Notes: generated from the sequence alone by a model not told the origin. A DNA stretch of 64,000 nt from Lysinibacillus pinottii (GCF_024753545.1 NZ_JANTOO010000005.1:186001-250000); one strand, 5' to 3'. Positions 7,605 to 16,671 are shown, counted from the first letter of the stretch. A program made the numbers and translations.

Positions 7605-8504
7605 GTGAAAGTAGAACTCGAAAATTTGTTTTCTATAGATGAATCTAGTCAAGATCAAGTGATTAACGTTTATAATCGTCATGGTATTGCTATTGGTGCG
7701 CCTGAAATTAGAAAGAGAAATTTAAAAACAAAATTTAATCCTATTTTTACATTAAACGAAGATGTAACATACGAGAAAGTAGCTGCTTTATATGAGTCAT
7801 TAGAACGTGAATTTGGTATTGTCTCAATTGGAGAACGATTCTACTTTGAATTTTCTGATTTGGAGTATGAACGAGCACCGTTGTTTACTTTAAATTCAAC
7901 AGGAAATTCACCTGAAATGTTTCTAGAGGATAAAGGGACATTATTTACTTTGAGTACTCATTGTAAGAATTGCGGACTTATGGATAAAGAGCAATTATCT
8001 CCTATAGTTATTGACACTTCACACATGAATGGACGTCATTTAGTGCATGTAAGTGGATATTGGGTAGCTTCTGAGGAACTGGTAGCACTACTGAAAAGGG
8101 AAAAACTAGAAGGGTTTGAATTTTTAGAGGTAATCCATCAGGGACCTGAGCAAGGAAAACAGCCAGCTTATCAAATTATTCCTACACAAATCCTACCCGC
8201 ATGTAGTCATGATAGAGTAAAATTATACTTTGCAACTGAACAACCTCCATGTAGCTGTGGTTTGAATGGAGTTATCAAAGGGCCAGATATGTATTATCAG
8301 GAAGATTTAGCAGCGTTGAAAGGCGACGTCTTTTACTCAGCTGAATGGAGTCATGATGGAAGATATCTTTATAAAAAAACCTTATTTAGTAAAAGGTTTA
8401 GAGAAGTTATTATCAAACATGGAATCTCCCGTGAAGTAAGAGGAGAAAAAGATCCAAACTTTGGTCCAACGGATTGGCTATTTGATCCAGTGCTCATCAA
8501 ATAA
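7605..8504 (+). CDS. Protein with two cysteine pairs, distantly like double-CXXCG immunity proteins
   Basis: A 299-residue soluble protein with no signal peptide or membrane segment. A CKNCG motif is at 120-124, a lone Cys at 200 and a CSCG motif at 216-219, suggesting one bound metal ion. Two similar segments follow the two motifs: a SEELVALLKREKLEGFEF-like stretch near 156-173 and SKRFREVIIKHGI near 265-280. This layout recalls the double-CXXCG (SitI6/Imm11-like) proteins found with polymorphic toxins, but the match is from memory and weak. The GTG start has AAAGGTAGG 9 bases upstream. It lies downstream of the second half-site array and just before a small membrane peptide gene, so it may be a quorum-controlled target. 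Confidence 0.6.
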   Translation: MKVELENLFSIDESSQDQVINVYNRHGIAIGAPEIRKRNLKTKFNPIFTLNEDVTYEKVAALYESLEREFGIVSIGERFYFEFSDLEYERAPLFTLNSTGNSPEMFLEDKGTLFTLSTHCKNCGLMDKEQLSPIVIDTSHMNGRHLVHVSGYWVASEELVALLKREKLEGFEFLEVIHQGPEQGKQPAYQIIPTQILPACSHDRVKLYFATEQPPCSCGLNGVIKGPDMYYQEDLAALKGDVFYSAEWSHDGRYLYKKTLFSKRFREVIIKHGISREVRGEKDPNFGPTDWLFDPVLIK

Positions 8505-8528
8505 TAGCTGTAGAACAGGAGTGTGTGG

Positions 8529-8693
8529 ATGATATTTAGAAAAATACTACCTATCGTGGCTATTTTATTCATTGTTGCATTGGTTGTCTCTAATTACTTT
8601 AACAAACCTAATGAACAGTCCACGATGATCACTCAAGAATGCAACGATGTATTTAATAAAATTAATGCTTCTCTCCCTCTAGTTCGGACATAA
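8529..8693 (+). CDS. Small single-pass membrane peptide, 54 residues
   Basis: An ATG with AGGAG 7 bases upstream opens a 54-codon frame ending at TAA 8691-8693. Residues about 4-21 (RKILPIVAILFIVALVV) form one hydrophobic helix. A polar C-terminal part with a single Cys follows. It lies 24 bases after the preceding gene, with no terminator between them, so the two are probably cotranscribed. I recognise no family. It may be the membrane partner of the upstream protein or a small exported peptide; nothing in the sequence decides this. Confidence 0.5.
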   Translation: MIFRKILPIVAILFIVALVVSNYFNKPNEQSTMITQECNDVFNKINASLPLVRT

Positions 8694-8741
8694 TTATGTT
8701 ATGATGTGAAGATCATAGCAATATGTTTTTGAGGTGAAAGT

Positions 8742-9350
8742 ATGAAAAAATGGGCCTATCCTTTGGCAATCATTACACTAATTATATTTATTTTTTTAAG
8801 TTTAACTTTTCAAAGTGATTGGATGAATAAGTTTGATACAAAAATGGCACATGTCTTTTTTGGGAATCAATTTCTTGAAGTTTTTCATTATATAGGAGAA
8901 CCTATATTTGTTGTTATTGTAGCAGTAATTTTGATTGTGTATTTAGCGTGGAAGACAAAAAATTATCGAGGTATGCTATTTATTGTTTTAACATTTGCGG
9001 CAGGGAATGTGTTAAATCAAGTATTAAAAAAATGGATTCAACGAGCACGACCTGAAATTGAAGATCAATTAACATCTTATAGCTTTCCATCGGGACATGC
9101 GATGACCGGTATTCTGTATTTATTTGCAACCGCATATATATTAGCTGAAAATAATAGTAAAGGTCGTAAAATCCTATTGTGGCTTGGAGCTACGATCCTG
9201 ATGGTGCTTATAGGATTATCCCGTATAGCTGGCGCAAGACATTTTGCTACTGATGTACTCGCAGGCTGGAGTATGGGATATACTTGGTTCATTATTTGTG
9301 TCATCTGGTATGAACGTCGTAAAAGAATATTCCAATCGGATCATAAATAG
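8742..9350 (+). CDS. PAP2-family membrane phosphatase (lipid or undecaprenyl-pyrophosphate phosphatase)
   Basis: A 202-residue integral membrane protein with about five or six helices and the three PAP2 catalytic motifs: KX6RP at 96-104 (KKWIQRARP), PSGH at 116-119 and SRx5HxxxD at 160-171 (SRIAGARHFATD). Members remove phosphate from undecaprenyl diphosphate (BcrC) or phosphatidylglycerol phosphate (PgpB) on the outer face of the membrane. Size and motifs do not separate these two. The start ATG has GAGGTGAAAG upstream. A strong terminator follows, so it is a single-gene unit. Confidence 0.85.
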   Translation: MKKWAYPLAIITLIIFIFLSLTFQSDWMNKFDTKMAHVFFGNQFLEVFHYIGEPIFVVIVAVILIVYLAWKTKNYRGMLFIVLTFAAGNVLNQVLKKWIQRARPEIEDQLTSYSFPSGHAMTGILYLFATAYILAENNSKGRKILLWLGATILMVLIGLSRIAGARHFATDVLAGWSMGYTWFIICVIWYERRKRIFQSDHK

Positions 9351-9359
9351 ATAGTGAGA

Positions 9360-9397
9360 GCAGTATCAAAATTCATATGAATTGATACTGCTTTTTT
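9360..9397 (+). terminator. Terminator after the PAP2 gene
   Basis: A 10-bp stem GCAGTATCAA/TTGATACTGC is followed by six Ts. Confidence 0.9.
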
Positions 9398-9516
9398 GTG
9401 CGCAAACGGATGAAGCAAGGTCAATGGACCAAATTTACCTTGTAAAAAAGAATTGCTCTTAGGAAACTTCTGCGTTAAGATGAGTACAATAAAAAAAAGG
9501 GAAAAGGAAGAAGGGT

Positions 9517-10326
9517 ATGGACGGAAACGTTTTACTAGCATTTGGACTGACTCTATTTGCAGGGCTTGCAACTGGAGTAGGTAGTTTAATAGCTTTTTTT
9601 ACATCAAGAACAAATACAAAATTTCTATCGCTAGCATTGGGTTTTTCAGCAGGCGTTATGATTTATGTCTCACTTGTTGAGATTTTCGTTAAGGCTAAAG
9701 ATGCTTTAACGAATGCATTAGGTAATACGAATGGTTATTGGATGACAATTGCCGGATTTTTCGGTGGTATGTTATTCATTGCCTTAATCGATAAATTCAT
9801 TCCAAAATCAACAAATCCTCATGAAGTAAAGCTAGTAGAAGATGTGAATGCAATAAAGCCACAGGTGAATGAAGATCATTTGATGAAGATGGGTATTTTT
9901 ACAGCTCTGGCTATTGGAATCCATAACTTTCCTGAGGGTATCGCTACGTTTATGTCAGCTATTAACGATCCCAATGTAGGAATTGCCATTGCCATAGCAG
10001 TAGCGATTCATAATATTCCTGAGGGGATAGCAGTGTCTGTTCCAATTTTCTTTGCAACGGGCAACCGTCGAAAGGCTTTTAAATTATCATTTTTATCAGG
10101 GTTAGCAGAGCCAGTTGGTGCATTAGTTGCCTTCTTGCTGCTTATGCCATTTTTAACAGACGTTATGTTTGGCATCATTTTTGCTGGAGTTGCAGGTATA
10201 ATGGTCTTTATTTCATTGGACGAATTATTACCGGCAGCGCAGAGGTATGATGAAACCCATTTATCAATGTATGGCTTGGTAGGGGGAATGGCTGTCATGG
10301 CCATCAGCCTAGTATTATTAGTATAA
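9517..10326 (+). CDS. zupT: ZupT-like ZIP-family zinc/divalent metal importer
   Basis: A 269-residue membrane protein with about eight helices. The two ZIP metal-site motifs are present: HNFPEG at 136-141 and HNIPEG at 165-170. A short acidic cytoplasmic loop lies near 100-120. ZupT carries zinc and other divalent metals into the cell without ATP. Length is normal for bacterial ZupT. The start follows AAAGGAAGAAGGG, and a terminator follows, so it forms its own unit. I see no clear Zur box upstream. Confidence 0.9.
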   Translation: MDGNVLLAFGLTLFAGLATGVGSLIAFFTSRTNTKFLSLALGFSAGVMIYVSLVEIFVKAKDALTNALGNTNGYWMTIAGFFGGMLFIALIDKFIPKSTNPHEVKLVEDVNAIKPQVNEDHLMKMGIFTALAIGIHNFPEGIATFMSAINDPNVGIAIAIAVAIHNIPEGIAVSVPIFFATGNRRKAFKLSFLSGLAEPVGALVAFLLLMPFLTDVMFGIIFAGVAGIMVFISLDELLPAAQRYDETHLSMYGLVGGMAVMAISLVLLV

Positions 10327-10336
10327 GTCAATATGA

Positions 10337-10371
10337 AAAGGGAGCCATTTATAAAATGGTTCCCTTTTTTT
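10337..10371. terminator. Terminator between zupT and mtnX
   Basis: A 14-bp stem (AAAGGGAGCCATTT with AAATGGTTCCCTTT, one G-U) ends in a T-run. The A-run on the other side makes it usable for the convergent gene as well. Confidence 0.85.
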
Positions 10372-10380
10372 AGGCATGCA

Positions 10381-11067
10381 TTAAGTTGTTGGTACAGCAT
10401 GGTTGGTTTCCATAAGTTCTTGCACAATTTTTAGACAGTCATGGAATGTGATAAATGGTTTATATGAAACATGAAGCTCTTCACAGCGCTGAATGAGATG
10501 GTCTCTAGCCAGAACAATATCAGCTTGTTTAGCAGCTTCAAAATCTGAAAGAGAATCACCGATAACAATTTTAAAATGCTCTTCTTTTGCGACTTTCCGC
10601 ATAACGCTAGGCTTACAGCAGCCGCATCCTTGAGTACTATATTTTGCACATTCCTCATCACAGCTATTTGAATAAATTAGTTTAATTTGTTCACCAGAAA
10701 AATCCGCTTTATTGCAGTATATACCTGAGAAAGGGCCGTATTTTTCTACTAAAGGCTCAATAAAAAAATCGACTCCTCCACTTACAATATAAAACGGAAT
10801 GTCATGATTTTGAGCATATCGAACAAAATCTTCGAATCCTTCACGTATGACGGCTGTATCCATAAGATATTGAATGACTTCATCTTTTTGTTCAGTAGAA
10901 AGTAAATGAAACATAGCAGAGAGTCCATCTTTAAATGAAATTGTTTGCTCCATCATAGCTTTCGCAATCTTCTCAGATTCTTGCGGAACAAATTCTGTCA
11001 TCAGGGAAAAAATATTATCAGTTTCTGTTATCGTGCCATCGAAATCACAGAATATAATTGGCTTCAA
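10381..11067 (-). CDS. mtnX: 2-hydroxy-3-keto-5-methylthiopentenyl-1-phosphate phosphatase, MtnX
   Basis: A 228-residue HAD-superfamily phosphatase. DFDGT at residues 8-12 holds the nucleophile and acid/base aspartates. SGG near 96 and GDSLSDFEAA near 171 supply the other HAD motifs, and a Cys-rich CGCC insertion lies near 148-151. MtnX dephosphorylates an intermediate in methionine salvage of 5-methylthioribose. The resemblance to Bacillus MtnX, including the N-terminal MKPIIFCDFDGTIT, is strong. No other mtn genes are in this window, which is unusual because mtnX often sits with mtnW and mtnB. The start has an AAGGAGGAAC-type site. Confidence 0.85.
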   Translation of the reverse strand: MKPIIFCDFDGTITETDNIFSLMTEFVPQESEKIAKAMMEQTISFKDGLSAMFHLLSTEQKDEVIQYLMDTAVIREGFEDFVRYAQNHDIPFYIVSGGVDFFIEPLVEKYGPFSGIYCNKADFSGEQIKLIYSNSCDEECAKYSTQGCGCCKPSVMRKVAKEEHFKIVIGDSLSDFEAAKQADIVLARDHLIQRCEELHVSYKPFITFHDCLKIVQELMETNHAVPTT

Positions 11068-11166
11068 GATAGTTCCTCCTTAGAAAAGCGCGTATCTCAA
11101 TAATAGGTGTTTCAGGTCATACCCTATACTTCTATAATATTAGTTTTATCCTCCCTTGCTTTCAAG

Positions 11167-11196
11167 AAAAAACGCCTACTATTAAAGTAGACGTTT
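11167..11196 (-). terminator. Terminator of the threonine operon
   Basis: On the minus strand AACGTCTACT pairs with AGTAGGCGTT (one mismatch), followed by a T-run. It overlaps the last codons of thrB. Confidence 0.75.
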
Positions 11197-12096
11197 CATA
11201 TATTCACGTACTTGTATACCTTGCTCATCAGCTTTTGTTACAATCACTTGATGTTCAGGAAATTGTTTTTTCATAGTTTGAACAAAATCACCAGCAATAG
11301 TAGAAGGAATAATAGAAATCAATGTAGGACCAGCCCCGCTTAAAGCAGTCCCGTAAGCACCATTCTTCTTAGCGGCTGTACGAATTTCACTATACTCGGG
11401 AATTAACTTTGCACGAAACGGTTCATGAAATAAATCTTCTTCCATATAACGACCCGCACGCTGGAAATCACGTGCCATTAGTGAAGCAGCTAGCATATTA
11501 GCATTTGCTGAAGCATGAACAGCATAAGCTCTGTCAAATTGCTCTGGTAATACAGATCGAGATTCGCTCGTTTTTAATTCAACATTCGGTATATATACCA
11601 CAAAGGAAGCATCAATTTTATTGATATGGAAAGTATCAACATTTCCTTTTTCATCCATAGATGAAATGGTTAACCCCCCTAAGACTGACGCGGTTGCGTT
11701 ATCTGGGTGTCCTTCAATTTGAGATGATAAGTTGAGTTTATCTTGTACCGATAAGCCAAGCCCACATACTTGATTGGCTAGTTCAATACCTGCAACTATC
11801 ACAGCCGCACTGCTTCCAAGCCCACGTGCTAATGGTAGCTCACTAGCCATTTCCACACGACATGCAGGTAATTGTTGCCCATATTGCTCAGCAACTTTTT
11901 TTGCAATGACGTATAGTAAATGTTCTTCAAGCTCAAACTCTTTAGGACCGTTATCATCAAGATGGATGATAGCCCATGTATCCTGTAAAGTAACTGTTAA
12001 TTGTAAGTATAGAGACAAGCCGAGTCCTATGGAATCAAAGCCAGGCCCTAGATTGGCTGTGCTTCCTGGAACTGAGATTTGCCACGTTTTATTCAT
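11182..12096 (-). CDS. thrB: Homoserine kinase
   Basis: A 304-residue GHMP-family kinase that makes O-phosphohomoserine, the step before threonine synthase. The N-terminal [13 protein letters not shown] motif (10-22) and the ATP-binding glycine loop [10 protein letters not shown] (about 89-98) are intact. The C-terminal [10 protein letters not shown] motif is also present. Its start overlaps the end of thrC by 4 bases (ATGA), so the two enzymes are translationally coupled. Length is normal. Homoserine dehydrogenase (hom), which often precedes thrC in Bacillus, is not here. Confidence 0.93.
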
Positions 12097-13145
12097 AGTA
12101 TTCCCTCGATATATTCTCGAATTTCATTTTCATCATTTTTAAGGGATACTACTTCTACTGTGGATACATCCATGGCTGTATCAGGATCTTTTAGTCCATT
12201 ACCTGTGAAGATTGTCACTACTTTTGAACCCATTGGAATTTTTCCGCTTTCCACCGATTTAATAACACCTGCTAATGATGCAGCAGACCCTGGTTCAACG
12301 AAAATACCTTCTGTATTTGCGATTAACTTATAAGCTGCAATAATTTCTTGATCCGTTACGGAGTCAATTATACCTCCAGATTCATCTCGAGCTGCTTCTG
12401 CCAATTTCCAGCTAGCTGGATTACCAATTCGAATAGCAGTGGCAACTGTCTCTGGATTGGCAATGGGCTCTCCTTTGACGATTGCTGCTGCACCTTCAGC
12501 TTCAAAGCCATACATCTTGGGTAGACCAGAATCTTTAGCAGCATGATATTCTTTAAAGCCCTTCCAGTAAGCAGTAATATTCCCTGCATTTCCAACTGGG
12601 ATGCATAGATAATCAGGAGCTGAGCCTAAGGCATCTACAATCTCAAATGATGCAGTTTTTTGACCTTCAATGCGGTATGGATTGACGGAGTTGACAAGAG
12701 CGACAGGAGTTGTTTCACTTACTTGGCGAACAATACTTAAAGCATCATCAAAGTTACCGTCAATCTCAATGATTTTTGCACCATACATAGTTGCTTGTGC
12801 AAGCTTACCAAGGGCAACTTTTCCTTTAGGAATTACAACGATGGATTGAATACCAGCTCTTGTAGCATAAGCAGCTGCAGCAGCAGATGTATTTCCTGTT
12901 GAGGCACAAATAACACATTTACTACCATCTTCAATAGCTTTGGCCACTGCAAATACCATACCACGGTCTTTAAAAGAGCCGGTTGGGTTTGCACCCTCAA
13001 TTTTACCGTAAAGCTCAATGCCTAATTTCTTGGATAAATTCACTAAATGTATAAGAGGCGTATTGCCTTCGTTTAAAGTTAATGCAGGTGTATTTTCTGT
13101 TACAGGTAAAAATTGTTTATATTCTTCAATAAGGCCTTTCCACAT
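12093..13145 (-). CDS. thrC: Threonine synthase
   Basis: A 350-residue PLP enzyme that converts O-phosphohomoserine to threonine. GSFKDRG carries the Schiff-base lysine at about residue 59. The [13 protein letters not shown] block binds the cofactor phosphate. I chose ATG 13145 ([10 protein letters not shown]) because an AAAGGAG site lies 11 bases upstream and the longer frame would translate that site. Upstream is the divergent promoter region shared with the niaP-like gene. I saw no T-box or other riboswitch in the short leader. Confidence 0.93.
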
Positions 13146-13278
13146 AAAGATATGATCTCCTTTTGTTCTCATAGAAAGAACAGTTGTTTTTGTATAAAAG
13201 ACATTTTAACGCAAATCACACTATTATTTCAATAGCATTTCATAAATTGTCGAAACAATTCGGTAATTTGAATTTTGC

Positions 13279-13307
13279 TTGTCACTTTCTTGAAACAACT
13301 GTATAGT
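13279..13307 (+). promoter_or_regulatory. Sigma-A type promoter of the niaP-like gene
   Basis: TTGTCA at 13279-13284, a 17-base spacer and TATAGT at 13302-13307 form a near-consensus housekeeping promoter. The start of transcription would be about 13314. Confidence 0.65.
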
Positions 13308-13317
13308 AATCTTGTAA

Positions 13318-13341
13318 TGTAAAGTCAAGTGTAAAGACAGG
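13318..13341 (+). repeat. Tandem 12-bp direct repeat at the niaP transcription start, candidate operator
   Basis: TGTAAAGTCAAG (13318-13329) is followed directly by TGTAAAGACAGG (13330-13341), a 12-bp repeat with two differences. It lies just downstream of the predicted -10, where a repressor would block transcription. In B. subtilis, niaP is controlled by the niacin repressor NiaR; that this repeat is a NiaR site is inference. Confidence 0.45.
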
Positions 13342-13349
13342 TGGTTGAA

Positions 13350-14579
13350 ATGACGACAAATACTGTAGGAACAAATAAATCGAAGCAAACAATTTCTAGA
13401 AATAGACTGTTGGGTATTGCGGGTATTGGGTGGCTTTTTGATGCAATGGATGTTGGGATATTATCGTTTGTCATTGCAGCATTGGCAGCAGATTGGGGAC
13501 TGACACCAAGTCAATCTGGTTGGATTGGTAGTATTAATTCAATTGGAATGGCTGTAGGAGCCCTTGTATTTGGTGTTTTTGCCGACAAGGTAGGGCGAAA
13601 GCAAATTTTTATGTGGACACTTGTCCTATTTTCCATTGCGAGCGGTTTGTCTGCTTTTACGACTACATTAACAGCATTTTTAATGCTACGATTTTTAGTA
13701 GGAATGGGCCTGGGCGGAGAATTACCTGTTGCATCCACATTAGTGTCTGAAAGTGTGGCAGCAAAAGAAAGAGGGCGCGTAGTTGTTTTATTGGAAAGCT
13801 TTTGGGCAGCGGGATGGCTAATTGCCGCATTAATATCCTATTTTGTTATTCCAACGTGGGGATGGCGAGTAGCGTTAGTCTTAACAGCACTCCCTGCATT
13901 TTATGCTATTTATCTTCGATGGCATCTCCCAGATTCACCGCAGTTTATGGTGAAAAAAGAGGCCAAAGCGCGTAGTATCCTTCAAAATATAAAAGAAGTT
14001 TGGTCAAAAAAATATGCACGTTCCACATTGATGCTTTGGGTGCTGTGGTTTACAGTTGTATTTTCGTATTACGGTATGTTCCTATGGCTTCCAAGTGTCA
14101 TGGTTGGTAAGGGCTTTGATATGATTACAAGTTTTAAGTACGTTCTCATTATGACATTAGCTCAATTACCTGGTTATTTTACTGCCGCATGGTTTATTGA
14201 AAAATTTGGGCGGAAATTTGTGCTTGTTTCCTATCTAATTGGTACAGCAGTGAGTGCTTTCATTTTTGGGAATGCTGATACACTTGTCGTACTAGTATTA
14301 TCTGGCATGTTTTTATCTTTCTTTAACTTAGGTGCATGGGGGGCGTTATATGCTTATACACCTGAGCAATACCCTTCTATTATTCGTGGCACTGGTGCAG
14401 GAATGGCAGCTGCTGCAGGGCGAATTGGTGGGATTTTTGGGCCCTTACTAGTAGGTTCTTTATTAACAGCTGGCTATGATATAGGCTTCATTTTTGCCAT
14501 TTTCTGTGGAGCAATAATTATAGGTGTTGTGGGCGTCATATTTCTTGGGAAGGAAACCAAGCAGCTAGAATTAGAATAA
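13350..14579 (+). CDS. niaP: NiaP-like niacin transporter (MFS)
   Basis: A 409-residue MFS carrier with 12 predicted helices. The N-terminal block LLGIAGIGWLFDAMDVG and the stretch GMGLGGELPVASTLVSE closely match B. subtilis NiaP (YceI), which imports nicotinate/nicotinamide. The MFS loop motif after helix 2 is GVFADKVGRKQ. The start at ATG 13350 is set by AGGTGG overlapping the alternative GTG 13341. It is monocistronic between its promoter and a terminator, and divergent from thrC. Confidence 0.85.
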   Translation: MTTNTVGTNKSKQTISRNRLLGIAGIGWLFDAMDVGILSFVIAALAADWGLTPSQSGWIGSINSIGMAVGALVFGVFADKVGRKQIFMWTLVLFSIASGLSAFTTTLTAFLMLRFLVGMGLGGELPVASTLVSESVAAKERGRVVVLLESFWAAGWLIAALISYFVIPTWGWRVALVLTALPAFYAIYLRWHLPDSPQFMVKKEAKARSILQNIKEVWSKKYARSTLMLWVLWFTVVFSYYGMFLWLPSVMVGKGFDMITSFKYVLIMTLAQLPGYFTAAWFIEKFGRKFVLVSYLIGTAVSAFIFGNADTLVVLVLSGMFLSFFNLGAWGALYAYTPEQYPSIIRGTGAGMAAAAGRIGGIFGPLLVGSLLTAGYDIGFIFAIFCGAIIIGVVGVIFLGKETKQLELE

Positions 14580-14590
14580 TAAATAAAATA

Positions 14591-14626
14591 ATGTCCTGGA
14601 TAAGAGTAATCGATCCAGGACATTTT
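14591..14626 (+). terminator. Terminator after the niaP-like gene
   Basis: An 11-bp stem ATGTCCTGGAT/ATCCAGGACAT is followed by five Ts. Confidence 0.9.
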
Positions 14627-14896
14627 TGTCTTTATTCGCTAGTGTAATACATAATAATTAGGAATTATTAATTTTTATTCAAAGCAATTAATAATTTTGA
14701 TAAAATGAGAAGTCATCATTGAAAAGGAAAAAAGTATAAAAAATCGACATATTAGCAGGTTAATGCGCTGAAGATTTTTCAGAAAAGTCATTGTATTCAA
14801 ATTGCAATCGTGATACTGTATTTTTAATCGAATTTTGAGTAAGTAGGAAACAATCTCCCATTCGTGATAAGGTCATTGAAAGAAAGGTTGTTAGGA
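14627..14896. other. AT-rich gap before the RpiR regulator
   Basis: About 270 bases follow the niaP terminator. I see AT-rich sequence with repeats of TTAATAATT type (14655-14700), which may form a promoter or operator. GAAAGAAAGG at 14877-14886 serves as ribosome site. No supported gene. Confidence 0.3.
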
Positions 14897-15763
14897 ATGA
14901 GCATTCGTGAGGATATAAAGAAAAGGTTTGTAAGACTCTCAAAGGGGCAGCGTAAAGTAGCACAATTTGTAATGGATAATCCCAATACAGTGATTGCTAA
15001 TGGAGCAGCAGAAGTAGGCAGACTGGCTAATGTAAGTGAATCAACGGTTATTCGCTTTTGCTATGCCATGGATTTATCGGGATATGTGGAGCTGCAAGAA
15101 GAAATAAGAGGCTATATTATGTCCCAAGATGTAGGAACAAATCTACAATCTACCTATACGGGTAATAAGCTAGTTAATTCTAGCTTTGGGAAGGTAATGC
15201 AGCGGGATAGCCGAAACATTCAGGAAACAATTCAATTAATTAATGATCAGCAAATTCAAACAAGTTCAAAATGGATGCATGAAGCAGAAAATATCTATAT
15301 TCTAGGGACTCGTGAGGCTGTATCTATAGCAAATTGGTTATCCAACACATTAAAAACACTACGTTCTAATATTAAGCAGCTTCGAATAGATTCGGATGAA
15401 ATTATGAATCAAATTAATAACATGGGAGAGCGTACAACATTAATAGTTTTATCGTTTGATCAACAGTTAAAGGATATTCAAACGATTGTTGAAATTGCAA
15501 AGATGAAGAAAGTAAAAATTATTGCGATTACCGGAACTGCATTTTCACCGGTTCGTGAATATGCTAATATTTTGTTTGCACTTGGAACCAACAAGCATTC
15601 CTCGTTAGATATAGTGCCCGTTTTGTTTTCTTTCTTACACGCTTTATTAGAGGAAATGATTAACCAAGACAAGGGGCAGTATGAAAAATATCAAAAATCC
15701 AATGAGCAAGTAGATAGTAATATATTATTCCTGAATGCTGCTAGAGAGAAAAAGGTATTTTAA
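14897..15763 (+). CDS. MurR/RpiR-family transcriptional regulator
   Basis: A 288-residue regulator. An N-terminal RpiR-type helix-turn-helix (about 1-77) contains LSKGQRKVAQFVMDN and the recognition segment VSESTVIRFCYAM. A C-terminal SIS phosphosugar-binding domain (about 110-250) follows. Family members sense phosphosugars and control sugar or amino-sugar catabolism. Here no sugar gene is next to it, so the target is unknown. ATG 14897 is chosen because a GAAAGG site lies upstream, whereas the longer frame would start at GTG 14864 without one. A terminator follows directly. Confidence 0.85.
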   Translation: MSIREDIKKRFVRLSKGQRKVAQFVMDNPNTVIANGAAEVGRLANVSESTVIRFCYAMDLSGYVELQEEIRGYIMSQDVGTNLQSTYTGNKLVNSSFGKVMQRDSRNIQETIQLINDQQIQTSSKWMHEAENIYILGTREAVSIANWLSNTLKTLRSNIKQLRIDSDEIMNQINNMGERTTLIVLSFDQQLKDIQTIVEIAKMKKVKIIAITGTAFSPVREYANILFALGTNKHSSLDIVPVLFSFLHALLEEMINQDKGQYEKYQKSNEQVDSNILFLNAAREKKVF

Positions 15764-15769
15764 TGTTAT

Positions 15770-15809
15770 GCATAGAAAAGTATTATTTTACTTTTCTATG
15801 CGTTTTTTT
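15770..15809 (+). terminator. Terminator after the RpiR-family gene
   Basis: A 13-bp stem GCATAGAAAAGTA/TACTTTTCTATGC is followed by seven Ts. Confidence 0.9.
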
Positions 15810-15823
15810 ATAGGGAACATATA

Positions 15824-15855
15824 TAAAAAGATGTCCAAATACGCTTTAGACATCT
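15824..15855 (-). terminator. Terminator of the GNAT fusion gene
   Basis: On the minus strand AGATGTCTAAA pairs with TTTGGACATCT and is followed by a T-run (As at 15825-15829 on the plus strand). Confidence 0.8.
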
Positions 15856-15867
15856 AGGTAAAGTGAA

Positions 15868-16671
15868 TTATAAAATTTTACTCAAGTTGTACTCGTTAAT
15901 GTAAGTATCATTTAATTTAATAGCATTTTGTCGAATGCCCTCTTGTTTAAATCCTAATTTTGTAAAGAGATGTAAAGCAACATTGTTATGTTCCATGACT
16001 GATAATTCTAAACGAGATATGTCACGTTGTTTTGACCAACCTTCCACAGCCTTCATTAGGGCGGAGCCGATGCCTTTTTGTTGGTACTCTTCCTTCACAG
16101 CTAAGCGAACAGAGGCAACATGTCTAGCTTTCGTTTGTTTATACCCATGTATAACTGCATAGCCTGCAAAAATACCATTTAATACGCAAAGTAATATAGT
16201 ACGATTTTTAAGCTGCTTCCAATAGGTTAAATTTTTACGAAGTTGTTGGACAGTTAGATCTAATTCATTTTGAACATTGTACATGAAGTCGGTTTGTTGA
16301 AAAATTTCCTCCTGTAAAAGAATAAATGATCTAGCATCAGATGCTTCAATCCCTCGAATTATGTATGCAGAAGGGTCCTCTTCCCTTTTTGAAAGATTGT
16401 TTTCAGTTGTCTTTGTTTGCGTGCATGAGAAAGTTACACTAGTACCTAGTCTAATATCAATGACATGATAACCTGCATTTGTCCATGACAAATAGTGCGA
16501 TAGAGGGGGCTTTGTTTTTTTCCACCAGCTCTTATTTAAGTAGGCGGCATTCGGTAAGGCTTGTCCCATAATGTTTTCTAATTCACTAAAGGATAAAGTG
16601 ATTTCTTGTTGTAAAGCTACTTCAAAATAATTAGCTAAAGGAATGTACTTTTTTTCCATCTTCTTTGTCAT
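15868..16671 (-). CDS. GNAT acetyltransferase with an N-terminal DUF7662-like domain
   Basis: A 267-residue two-domain protein. Residues about 1-85 carry YIPLANYF, a LSFSELENIMGQALP segment and a WW pair, a pattern I associate with small DUF7662-type domains. Residues about 105-267 form a GNAT acetyltransferase with the acetyl-CoA loop EEYQQKGIGSALM and a C-terminal NVALHLFTKLGFKQEG segment. The substrate is unknown. ATG 16671 is preferred, with AGGAAATGGGGA just upstream; ATG 16683 would sit too close to that site. A terminator follows, and the gene stands alone between rpiR and ppaC, pointing away from ppaC. The fusion of the two domains is unusual as far as I know. Confidence 0.75.
   Translation of the reverse strand: MTKKMEKKYIPLANYFEVALQQEITLSFSELENIMGQALPNAAYLNKSWWKKTKPPLSHYLSWTNAGYHVIDIRLGTSVTFSCTQTKTTENNLSKREEDPSAYIIRGIEASDARSFILLQEEIFQQTDFMYNVQNELDLTVQQLRKNLTYWKQLKNRTILLCVLNGIFAGYAVIHGYKQTKARHVASVRLAVKEEYQQKGIGSALMKAVEGWSKQRDISRLELSVMEHNNVALHLFTKLGFKQEGIRQNAIKLNDTYINEYNLSKIL

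Noticed and set aside
12079..12333. Plus-strand frame antisense to thrC
   Set aside because: Opposite strand of a highly conserved gene with no ribosome site.
13173..13349. T-box or threonine attenuator upstream of thrC
   Set aside because: The region is too short, shows no T-box sequence or terminator stem on the minus strand, and holds the niaP promoter instead.
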